Shown in pieces: positions 7,082 through 13,201 of a DNA stretch of 19,319 nucleotides. A program made the translations under genes and the position numbers. How positions within the stretch are numbered: position 1 is the first letter of the stretch; every line of letters starts with the position of its first letter. The DNA is from an uncultured bacterium (GTDB taxonomy: Bacteria > Actinomycetota > Coriobacteriia > Coriobacteriales > Coriobacteriaceae). Below the pieces are notes generated by a model. The model saw only the letters and a program-made list of their open reading frames with translations. It was not told the DNA's origin and searched no databases. Where the stretch lies: contig CAJMOP010000028.1 in assembly GCA_905215115.1 (NCBI GenBank), positions 1-19,319 on the forward strand, in the 5' to 3' direction.

Positions 7082-7155
7082 GGGGGCCTGTTTGCGGACG
7101 GGCTTTCGGTCGTGAAAGCTATCTCAACAGGGGGTTTGCGGCTACAAGGCCCCAT
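7082..7155 (+). other. Structured non-coding stretch, unknown
   Basis: Between the operator cluster and the ligase promoter no gene is supported. The stretch can fold: GCTTTC (7102-7107)/GAAAGC (7114-7119) lies inside CCTGTT (7087-7092)/AACAGG (7126-7131), and GGGGCCT could alternatively pair with AGGCCCC (7147-7153). GTTTGCGG occurs twice. No known RNA family was recognised. Confidence 0.25.
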
Positions 7156-7215
7156 CGCGGTGAGTGCGGCTTTATGCTGGACGATCACGTCGATTGCCAT
7201 AGATACGGTGGAGCT

Positions 7216-7245
7216 TTGGGCGCCGGCGGCTTGGCACGCTAGAAT
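7216..7245 (+). promoter_or_regulatory. Candidate promoter of the ATP-grasp gene
   Basis: TTGGGC (7216-7221) and TAGAAT (7240-7245) are separated by 18 nt, placing the transcript start about 50 nt before ATG 7302. Confidence 0.5.
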
Positions 7246-7301
7246 AAATCAGTTGCGCAAAGACCGCCCGTTGTGTGGGCAGTTCATGATAGGAAGTTTC
7301 C

Positions 7302-8558
7302 ATGGCATTGCAGTTTACAGAGCGCGAGTTCATTCCCGTGCTGCTCGGTGGCGACATCAACGCCTATTCGGTGGCGCGCGCCTTCTACGAGGAGTACCAG
7401 GTCAAGAGTCTGGTCTTTGGCAAGTATCAGACGGGTCCCGCGTACCGCAGCCAGATTATCGACTACACGCCCAACGTGGATATCGATACCATGCCCGTGA
7501 TGCTCAGGACCGTCAACGGCATTGCCCAAGCGCATGCCGATAAGACGATTGTCCTTGTGGGCTGTGGCGATAACTATGTTGCCCTCGTGGCTCAGGCCAA
7601 GGATGCCCATGAGTTGGCGGATAACATCGTCGCGCCTTACGCTCCCTATAGCATGCTTGAACAGTGTCAGAAGAAGGAGATCTTCTACGAGCTGTGCGAG
7701 AAGCATGGCGTGCCCTATCCGCATACCTTTACCTTCACCATGGCGATGCTGAACGCCCAAGGCGAGGCGCCTGCCGAAGTGCTCGACCAGATCGATTTTC
7801 CCTACCCGATGATTCTGAAGCCTTCTGACGGCATCATGTGGTGGCAGCACGAGTTCGAGGGCCAGAAAAAGGCCTATGAGATTGCCGACCGTGCCGAGCT
7901 GGAACAGGTCATTCGCGACTCGTATGCCAGCGGCTACACCGACGACCTGATCTTGCAGGATCGCGTGCCCGGCAATGACGAGTACATGCGCGTACTCACC
8001 AGTTATTCCGACCGCAACGGCAAGGTGCGCATGATGTGCCTGGGTCACGTGCTGCTCGAGGAGCATCAGCCTCACGGTGTCGGCAACCACGCCTGTATCA
8101 TCACCGAGCCCAATGACGAGCTCATGGGCGGCGTGCGCAAGTTGCTCGAGGACCTTCACTTTGTGGGCTATTCCAACTTTGACGTTAAGTACGACGAGCG
8201 CGACGGCTCGTTTAAGTTCTTCGATTTCAACACGCGCCAAGGTCGCAGCAACTACTACGTCACTAACAGCGGCTTTAACGTTGCCAAGTATGTGGTGGAC
8301 GAGTATGTGTTCAACCGCCCGTTTGAGCCGGAGTTTGTGACGGCGCAGGACGAGGCGCTGTGGATGGTCGTTCCCATGGGCGTCGTCGACAAGTACGTCA
8401 AGGATCCCGAGCTGCGCGCTAAGGCGCATCGCCTGGACAAGGAAGGCAAGGGCGCCGACCCTTCGTTTATGAAGGGCGACTTTGTCTTTAACCGCTGGCT
8501 GCGCATGTGGCACACCAAGCTGCGCCACTTTAAGCTGTTCAAGACGTATTACAAGTAG
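7302..8558 (+). CDS. ATP-grasp carboxylate-amine ligase, D-aspartate ligase type
   Basis: A 418-residue cytosolic ATP-grasp enzyme. Its N-terminus (FIPVLLGGDINAYSVARAFY) follows the pattern of Asl-type D-aspartate ligases, which attach D-Asp to the side-chain amine of the stem-peptide diamino acid of peptidoglycan precursors. The central domain shows PMILKPSDGIMWW (ATP-binding Lys), LILQDRVPG and a C-terminal KFFDFNTRQGRSN metal-binding segment. AGGAAG precedes the ATG by six bases. The next gene is an Asp/Glu racemase, which would supply D-Asp; the same pairing is known for Enterococcus faecium. The substrate is therefore inferred from N-terminal similarity and context. A different amino-acid ligase of this fold remains possible. 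Confidence 0.78.
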   Translation: MALQFTEREFIPVLLGGDINAYSVARAFYEEYQVKSLVFGKYQTGPAYRSQIIDYTPNVDIDTMPVMLRTVNGIAQAHADKTIVLVGCGDNYVALVAQAKDAHELADNIVAPYAPYSMLEQCQKKEIFYELCEKHGVPYPHTFTFTMAMLNAQGEAPAEVLDQIDFPYPMILKPSDGIMWWQHEFEGQKKAYEIADRAELEQVIRDSYASGYTDDLILQDRVPGNDEYMRVLTSYSDRNGKVRMMCLGHVLLEEHQPHGVGNHACIITEPNDELMGGVRKLLEDLHFVGYSNFDVKYDERDGSFKFFDFNTRQGRSNYYVTNSGFNVAKYVVDEYVFNRPFEPEFVTAQDEALWMVVPMGVVDKYVKDPELRAKAHRLDKEGKGADPSFMKGDFVFNRWLRMWHTKLRHFKLFKTYYK

Positions 8559-8567
8559 ATGAGTGCG

Positions 8568-8606
8568 GCGCCCGTCCGGTTTACATCGGGCGGGCGCGGG
8601 TATGAT
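8568..8606 (+). promoter_or_regulatory. Hairpin and internal promoter before the racemase
   Basis: GCGCCCG (8568-8574)/CGGGCGC (8591-8597) form a hairpin after the ligase stop, without a U-tract. TATGAT (8601-8606) follows, with TTTACA (8580-8585) 15 nt upstream. The racemase may therefore have its own promoter as well as read-through. Confidence 0.45.
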
Positions 8607-8642
8607 ACGCGCAATTGCGCAAGCGTCACCAAGGAGGCGGCG

Positions 8643-9389
8643 ATGGAAAAGCTGGGAGTTATCGGCGGCATGGGCGCCGAGGCCACGTCGTATTACTACG
8701 ACCAGGTGGTGCGCCATACGGCTGCTGCCTGCGATCAGGAACATATCGACATGGTGGTGCTCTCCAAGTCGACCATGCCCGACCGCACGCTTGCCATTAA
8801 GACCGGCGAGCATGCCAAGCTGCTGGCGACCATGAAAGAGTGTGCCCAGGCACTCGAGTCGCTGGGCTGTGCGCACATTGCCATTCCCTGCAACACGTCG
8901 CACTACTTCTACGACCAGATCCAGTCGTTTACGAAGGTGCCGATTATTCACATGCCGCGTGAGTCGGTGCGCTATGCCCTTGCGGGTGCGGTGATGGGGG
9001 AGTGCGAGTTCGACCCCAACCTGAGTATGCCGGCCGAGCCAGTGCACAAGATTGGCATTATGGGCACCGACGGAACCGTGGGCGCGGGCGTCTACGGCTG
9101 CGAATGCGAGGCTGCGGGTGTTGAGGTTGTCTATCCCAGCGAGAAACGTCAGAACGATGTGATGTCGCTTATCTACGATGATGTGAAAGCCGGACGTGAG
9201 CCCGATATGGATAAGTTCGACCGCGTGATGTGGGAGTTCGCCCGTAGCGGCTGCGACCGTGTCATTCTGGCCTGCACCGAGCTATCGGTGCTGCAGAAGT
9301 ATCGAGAGATGCCCGAGATCACCCTCGATGCCATGGATGTCCTGGTGCGCGAATCCATCATCCGCAGCGGCGTCCCCTACCGCCTCTAG
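8643..9389 (+). CDS. Aspartate/glutamate racemase family protein
   Basis: A 248-residue PLP-independent racemase. It begins KLGVIGGMGAEAT and carries the two catalytic cysteines in IPCNTSHYF (Cys83) and LACTELSVL (Cys209), as in aspartate racemases of the Asp/Glu/hydantoin racemase superfamily. A second Gly-rich motif, IGIMGTDGTVGAG (135-147), opens the second half of the two-domain fold. AGGAGG (8632-8637) precedes ATG 8643. Following the D-aspartate-ligase-like gene, it probably makes D-Asp for that enzyme. Glutamate racemase (MurI) cannot be excluded, but the TMPDRT and GGMG patterns favour the aspartate branch. Confidence 0.85.
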   Translation: MEKLGVIGGMGAEATSYYYDQVVRHTAAACDQEHIDMVVLSKSTMPDRTLAIKTGEHAKLLATMKECAQALESLGCAHIAIPCNTSHYFYDQIQSFTKVPIIHMPRESVRYALAGAVMGECEFDPNLSMPAEPVHKIGIMGTDGTVGAGVYGCECEAAGVEVVYPSEKRQNDVMSLIYDDVKAGREPDMDKFDRVMWEFARSGCDRVILACTELSVLQKYREMPEITLDAMDVLVRESIIRSGVPYRL

Positions 9390-9407
9390 CTTCCGACCCG
9401 TCAAAAA

Positions 9408-9447
9408 GGGACAGGTTAATTTTGGTAGGTTTTATCTGGTGAAACAA
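9408..9447 (+). repeat. Possible dispersed repeat piece next to terminator
   Basis: An AT-rich stretch opening with GGGACAGGTTAATTTTGG lies between the racemase stop and the terminator. GGGACAG recurs at 12081-12087, also beside palindromic DNA. It may be part of a repeat family, but a genome-wide comparison is needed to show it. Confidence 0.25.
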
Positions 9448-9448
9448 T

Positions 9449-9485
9449 AAAGGCCTCGGCTCGTTTGGTGCGAGCCGAGGCCTTT
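9449..9485. terminator. Strong bidirectional intrinsic terminator
   Basis: A perfect 15-bp stem (9449-9463 with 9471-9485) with a 7-nt loop TTTGGTG lies between the converging racemase and ecfT genes. T residues flank both ends, short on the plus strand (CCTTTT). Confidence 0.9.
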
Positions 9486-9514
9486 TGCGTTGGGCGGTTG
9501 CTGTCGGTGGCGAA

Positions 9515-10261
9515 CTAGAACAGGAAGCCGATGGCGATGAGGGCGATGCTGACGATGAGTACGGCGATGTCCAGGCCCTTGATGGGGTAGCGCTTGTACG
9601 AGCTGGCGCGCGTGCGCAGATAGAAGCCGCGCTGTTCTGCCGCCAAGGCCGTGGCATCGGTCTTGCCCACGCTCGAGATGAGCAGCGGCACACACAGTGG
9701 CAGCATGAGCTTAAGCTTCTTGATAGGGTTCTTGGTGTCGTACTCGACGCCGCGCGCGGTCTGCGCTTCCATGATGGCGTTCATCTCCTGACCAAACACC
9801 GGCACAAAGCGCAGCGCCGTGGTAAAGGTGAAGGCATAGCGATACGGTACGTGCAGCACCTCGACGCAGGCGTTGGCAAGGTCGTTGAGCTTGGTCACCA
9901 TGAGCATGAGGATGAGCGGTAACGCCACACCCAGCAGGCGCAGACAGGCCTTCGATCCTGTGATGAGGCCCGTGTCGGTGATAAAGCCCCACACAACGTT
10001 GCCATCGCGCATAAAGGCAAGCTGGAGCACCAGCATGATAAGCGCGAGCGGAATCAGCAACTTGAGCAGCGAGAACAGACGGTCGACGACGCCGGCATAG
10101 GCACCCAGCGCAAGGGTGAGCACCAAAAAGCCCAGCAGCGCCACGTAGGTGTCGGACAAGAAGATGCCGACGATGATGGCGGCGGCGAGGCCCAATTTGA
10201 CGACGGGGTTCAGGCGATGCAGCAGCGTATCGCCTGGCATGTAGTCGATGACGTTAACCAC
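9515..10261 (-). CDS. ecfT: ECF transporter transmembrane T component
   Basis: A 248-residue integral membrane protein that couples the S component to the ATPases of an energy-coupling-factor importer. Hydrophobic segments lie at about residues 22-36, 40-58, 67-84, 103-122 and 231-247. The cytoplasmic coupling motifs are QTARGVEYD (ARG at 169-171) and AEQRGF (208-213), the second a variant of the usual A-R-G triplet. GTG 10261 overlaps the ATPase stop by eight bases and has AAGGAG about 10 bases upstream, within the ATPase 3' end, implying translational coupling. An ATG at 10294 would give a much longer overlap with no better ribosome site. Confidence 0.88.
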   Translation of the reverse strand: MVNVIDYMPGDTLLHRLNPVVKLGLAAAIIVGIFLSDTYVALLGFLVLTLALGAYAGVVDRLFSLLKLLIPLALIMLVLQLAFMRDGNVVWGFITDTGLITGSKACLRLLGVALPLILMLMVTKLNDLANACVEVLHVPYRYAFTFTTALRFVPVFGQEMNAIMEAQTARGVEYDTKNPIKKLKLMLPLCVPLLISSVGKTDATALAAEQRGFYLRTRASSYKRYPIKGLDIAVLIVSIALIAIGFLF

Positions 10262-12005
10262 GGCGGACCATCTCCTTGGTAATGCGAACGACATCGCTGA
10301 CCTCGCTCACCTGTGCAAAAGCGGGCGAGACGGAAGATGCCAGACGGCGCGAGAGTTCAATAACCTGGGGCGGCTCAACATAGGCACGCTGCATGAGATC
10401 GATGTTCGAGAATAGCTCGTGCGTGCGGCCGCGGTCGAGGATGCTACCGTCGGCCATTACCACAATGCGCTCGGCAAAATCCGAGACGACTTCCATATCG
10501 TGGCAGACCATGATAACGGCGCAGCCGCGCTCGGCCATGGTGCGCACCGTTTCCATGACGGTCATGCACTCGCGGTAATCAAGGCCGCTCGTGGGCTCGT
10601 CGAGCACGACGATCTTGGGCTCAACCACTACGACGGAGGCAAGCGCCACCATTTGTCGCTGGCCGCGCGAAAGCGAGAAAGGTGCCTCATCGGCAGGCAG
10701 GCCAAAGCGGTCGATAACGAGTCGAGCGCGACGCAGAGCCTCGGCACGGTCGATGCCGGCAAGCTCCAGGCCAAAAGCGACCTCGTCGAGTACGGTATCC
10801 TTGCAGATCTGGCGGTCGGGGTTTTGGAAGAGGGTTGCGACTTCGCGGGCGATGCGGCTCGTGGGAACGGCCGCGGTATCCAGTCCCGTGACGCGCACGC
10901 TGCCCGAGGCGGGCTTGAGCAGGCCTGTGAGCAGCTTGGTGAGCGTGGTCTTGCCGGCACCGTTTTGGCCGACGATGCCCACGAGCTCGCCGGGATAGAG
11001 CGTCAGGCTAAGGTCGTGTACGGCGGCGCCGCCATTGGGATAGGCAAACTCAACATGGTCGAAGGTGAGTACGGGTTCGGCGTCCTTGGCATGAGGGCGC
11101 AACGACGGTGCGTGCGGTGAGCCGGCGGGCGCCTGGGCTTCGCTGGCCGCGTGTGCGGGGTCGACGATGCCCGAAATCAGGCGCTCGGCCTCATCGACAT
11201 CCAAGCAAGGGGTACCGCTTACCAGGCCATCGGCCTCGAGGCTATTGAAGATACGCGTGACGCGAGGGCAGTCGACGCCGATGGCACGGAGCTCGTCGGT
11301 ATGCGCGAAGACCTCGTGTGGTTCGCCCTGCAGCGCGATTTCGCCATGGTTGAGCACGAGCACGCGGTTGCAGTACTCCGAGAGCAGGGCGACCTTTTGC
11401 TCAACGACGACGATGGTGATTCCAAGTGCGCGGTTTGCCTCACGCAGCGTCTCGAAGACCAGCGTGGAGCTGGCAGGGTCGAGTGCCGCGGTGGGCTCGT
11501 CGAGAACCAAGACGCGCGGACGCATAGCGAGAATGGCGGCGATGGCTACCTTTTGCTTCTGTCCGCCCGAGAGGGTGGCAATCTCGCGGTCGCGCAGGTC
11601 GCTGATGCCGACGGTCTCGAGCGTTTCGCTCACGCGCTGCTCGATCTGGTCATGGGGGACGCCAAAGTTCTCGAGGCCAAAGAGCATCTCGTCCTCGACG
11701 ACCGAGGCGACCATTTGCGTGTCGATATCCTGCAGCACGCTGCCGACGATTTGCGACACGTCGGTCAACGAGACCTCGCAGGTGTCGTGGCCGTCAACCA
11801 TGACGGACCCAAAGAACGTGCCGGTGTAGTGGTGGGGCACGGCGCCCGACAGGCAGGCGGCAAGCGTGGACTTGCCGGCGCCCGAGGGCCCGATGATGCC
11901 GATGAAATCTCCCTTGTTCACGCTGAGTGAGATGTGGCTGAGCGCCTGCTCGGTCTGCGTGCCATAGGAGAACGAGACATCGTCGACGTTGATGATCGTT
12001 TCCAT
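10254..12005 (-). CDS. ECF transporter fused double ATPase (EcfA-EcfA')
   Basis: 583 residues holding two complete ABC ATPase domains in one chain, as in YkoD/CbiO-type fusions. Domain 1 has Walker A GPSGAGKST (39-47), signature LSGGQ (145-149) and Walker B VLVLDEP (165-171). Domain 2 has GQNGAGKTT (346-354), a variant signature LSRGQ (445-449) and IVVLDEP (465-471). An Ala/Pro-rich linker (about 283-308) joins them. ATP hydrolysis here powers uptake through the T and S components. AAAGG lies about four to five bases before ATG 12005. The gene is 212 bp downstream of the S-component gene, with two palindromic elements between, and overlaps ecfT. Whether it is fully co-transcribed with the S gene is not certain. 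Confidence 0.93.
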   Translation of the reverse strand: METIINVDDVSFSYGTQTEQALSHISLSVNKGDFIGIIGPSGAGKSTLAACLSGAVPHHYTGTFFGSVMVDGHDTCEVSLTDVSQIVGSVLQDIDTQMVASVVEDEMLFGLENFGVPHDQIEQRVSETLETVGISDLRDREIATLSGGQKQKVAIAAILAMRPRVLVLDEPTAALDPASSTLVFETLREANRALGITIVVVEQKVALLSEYCNRVLVLNHGEIALQGEPHEVFAHTDELRAIGVDCPRVTRIFNSLEADGLVSGTPCLDVDEAERLISGIVDPAHAASEAQAPAGSPHAPSLRPHAKDAEPVLTFDHVEFAYPNGGAAVHDLSLTLYPGELVGIVGQNGAGKTTLTKLLTGLLKPASGSVRVTGLDTAAVPTSRIAREVATLFQNPDRQICKDTVLDEVAFGLELAGIDRAEALRRARLVIDRFGLPADEAPFSLSRGQRQMVALASVVVVEPKIVVLDEPTSGLDYRECMTVMETVRTMAERGCAVIMVCHDMEVVSDFAERIVVMADGSILDRGRTHELFSNIDLMQRAYVEPPQVIELSRRLASSVSPAFAQVSEVSDVVRITKEMVRRG

Positions 12006-12025
12006 GGATACCTTTCATAGTCATC

Positions 12026-12065
12026 GGGGACGTTCTTTAATGACTAGTCGTTTAAGAACGTCCCC
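12026..12065. repeat. 40-bp near-perfect palindrome (REP-like)
   Basis: GGGGACGTTCTT (12026-12037) and AAGAACGTCCCC (12054-12065) flank a core holding the palindrome GACTAGTC (12042-12049). Of 20 opposing positions, 18 are Watson-Crick, one is G-T and one is mismatched. It lies 21 bp before the ATPase start codon. Confidence 0.8.
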
Positions 12066-12110
12066 AAGAGCTAGTTGTTTGGGACAGTCTTTGTTGGTGG
12101 AGTGCGGAGA

Positions 12111-12211
12111 CGGCTTTACGAGGGGCCCCAGGTTGGCGCGAAAGAGGAGCGAAGCGTACTTGGGTACGCGAGCGACGAATGAACGCCAAGATGGGGTGGC
12201 TCATAAAGCCG
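12111..12211. repeat. 101-bp multi-stem palindromic element
   Basis: Nested complementary blocks: CGGCTTTA (12111-12118)/TAAAGCCG (12204-12211); CCCCA (12126-12130)/TGGGG (12192-12196); TTGGCG (12133-12138)/CGCCAA (12184-12189); and an inner GCGTAC (12154-12159)/GTACGC (12164-12169) with loop TTGG. The order of all blocks is consistent with a single long folded arm. It sits just after the S-gene stop. It could be a repeat element, a structured RNA, or a 3' end stabiliser. Confidence 0.65.
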
Positions 12212-12217
12212 AGCGGG

Positions 12218-12790
12218 TTAGTTGAGCTTCAGGGCCTTCTGAATGGGCAGATAGAGGGCGCCGACCAGAATGGCGTTAAAGACGGCGGTCATGGCGACGA
12301 CGGGCAGCATAGCGGCGGCGAGCTCGCCGACCACGCCAAGCATGGCCATCTTGATAACCATGAAGATGACGCCGGAGACAAAGGTGGTCACGAAGGTAGC
12401 GACGATGGCGACGGCAGGCTTGACCTGACCGTTCTTGCCGGCGGCGTTGACGATGCCGGCCATGAGCATGGCGGCGATGCCCTCGGCGGCAAAATCGACG
12501 AACGGCGAAGTGGTGGTGATCTGGATCACGGCAGCCGAGATGAGGCCAATGACGAGCGCCTGGCCGATGTTGGGGCGAACGACCAGGATGGTGAGGCAGA
12601 AGGCCGAGATGATGAACTCGGGGCTGATCATGCCGCCCGAGATGCCCGAGATTGCCTTGCCGACGGTGAAGTTGAGGATGAAGCCGGCGGCGAGCAGGAT
12701 GGCGAGCAGGACGAGGGCGCGGACATCGAGTTTGCCACGGTCGGCGGTCTGGACGGTGCGGGGCTGGGTGGCGGTGGTGTTCTGAGACAT
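12218..12790 (-). CDS. ECF transporter substrate-binding S component, predicted tryptophan-specific
   Basis: A 190-residue membrane protein with a polar N-terminal tail of about 20 residues and about five to six hydrophobic helices spread from residue 22 to the end. S components bind the substrate in the membrane and dock on EcfT and the ATPases encoded downstream. A GGMISPEF segment after helix 1 and QITTTSPFVDF in the middle recall the arrangement of TrpP-type transporters as I remember it, but the match is by eye. AAAGGA lies eight bases before ATG 12790. Substrate specificity is predicted mainly from the leader, which encodes three consecutive Trp codons followed by a terminator. Family assignment to ECF-S is firm from context; tryptophan is inference. 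Confidence 0.82.
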   Translation of the reverse strand: MSQNTTATQPRTVQTADRGKLDVRALVLLAILLAAGFILNFTVGKAISGISGGMISPEFIISAFCLTILVVRPNIGQALVIGLISAAVIQITTTSPFVDFAAEGIAAMLMAGIVNAAGKNGQVKPAVAIVATFVTTFVSGVIFMVIKMAMLGVVGELAAAMLPVVAMTAVFNAILVGALYLPIQKALKLN

Positions 12791-12836
12791 GGTGAAAATC
12801 CTTTCGGAAGGGGATTGCAAGAGAAAAGCGGAGGCG

Positions 12837-12964
12837 CGTGATGCGAATGCGATCGGGCTCGAGATAGAAAAAGGCCCCCGGTCGAAACCGGAGGCCTTCC
12901 AATCACCTAGAGCGCAAAAACAGGCGTGGGGGACTCACTGTCGACCGATCGTATTCGCATCACG
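12837..12964 (-). promoter_or_regulatory. Long-range 20-nt inverted repeat bracketing the attenuator
   Basis: The minus-strand segment 12964-12945 (CGTGATGCGAATACGATCGG), which is leader codons 14-20, pairs with 12856-12837 at 19 of 20 positions. The terminator lies between the arms. The first eight bases of the upstream arm could also pair with GCATCACG (13026-13019), just ahead of the leader ribosome site. Confidence 0.7.
12866..12898 (-). terminator. Intrinsic terminator of the trp-type attenuator
   Basis: On the minus strand, AAGGCCTCCGG (12898-12888) pairs with CCGGGGGCCTT (12881-12871) around the loop TTTCGA, an 11-bp stem with one G-U. A five-T run follows directly. It lies between the leader peptide stop and the S gene. 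Two upstream pieces could compete: CGGTCGA (12947-12941) with TCGACCG (12885-12879), and CCCCC (12932-12928) with GGGGG in the 3' arm. Confidence 0.9.
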
Positions 12965-13003
12965 CCACCACCAGTTGTTGAGAGATTTCATCGTGTTCTT
13001 CAT
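12935..13003 (-). CDS. Tryptophan-rich leader peptide (attenuator)
   Basis: ATG 13003 opens a 22-residue reading frame starting MKNTMKSLNN, followed by Trp-Trp-Trp at codons 11-13 (TGG TGG TGG, 12973-12965), then RDANTIGRQ and a TGA at 12937-12935. AAAGGAG lies eight bases before the ATG. It is placed between an extended -10 promoter and an intrinsic terminator, exactly as in trp-operon attenuators. It probably has no function as a protein: translation speed through the Trp run would decide between terminator and antiterminator folds. Three adjacent Trp codons in 22 are very unlikely by chance. Confidence 0.9.
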   Translation of the reverse strand: MKNTMKSLNNWWWRDANTIGRQ

Positions 13004-13061
13004 GTTGGTGGCTCCTTTCGTGATGCCGTGGCGCGGTCGCACCTAGTTGCTGTTGCGCTGC

Positions 13062-13111
13062 ACTATAGCACAGCGAAGTGTGTGCGGGGAAATCTTTTTT
13101 AAAAAGATTTC
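13062..13111 (-). promoter_or_regulatory. Extended -10 promoter of the leader and overlapping palindrome
   Basis: On the minus strand TGC-TATAGT (13070-13062) is an extended -10 box about 60 bp before the leader ATG. A 23-bp palindrome, GAAATCTTTTT-T-AAAAAGATTTC (13089-13111), overlaps the -35 position, where no consensus is present. It could be an operator or an AT-rich activation site. Confidence 0.6.
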
Positions 13112-13115
13112 AGGC

Positions 13116-13137
13116 GGGTTTCCCGTGGGTTTCCCGT
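13116..13137. repeat. Tandem 11-bp direct repeat
   Basis: GGGTTTCCCGT occurs twice back to back (13116-13126, 13127-13137), between the C69 gene terminator and the leader promoter. Each unit contains the small dyad GGG-TTT-CCC. Function unknown. Confidence 0.6.
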
Positions 13138-13156
13138 CGGCCAAAAAGGCGGGTTA

Positions 13157-13190
13157 AGCGGGCGAGGCTGCCATTGCTGCCTCGCCCGCT
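13157..13190 (-). terminator. Terminator-like hairpin after the C69 dipeptidase gene
   Basis: AGCGGGCGAGGC and GCCTCGCCCGCT form a perfect 12-bp stem with a 10-nt loop. On the minus strand a short C-rich spacer and then TTTTT (13147-13143) follow, so the U-run is offset from the stem. Confidence 0.65.
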
Positions 13191-13201
13191 CAGCTAAGAC
13201 G

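Noticed and set aside
7284..9047. 587-codon open frame on the minus strand
   Set aside because: It is antisense to the ATP-grasp and racemase genes, which have clear motifs and ribosome sites; its His/Val/Leu-rich translation is typical of a high-GC shadow frame.
11151..11930. 259-codon plus-strand frame
   Set aside because: It is antisense to the Walker and signature motifs of the ECF ATPase and has no recognisable domain.
12179..12841. 220-codon plus-strand frame rich in Asp/Gly/Glu
   Set aside because: It is antisense to the ECF S component; the acidic composition mirrors hydrophobic codons on the other strand.
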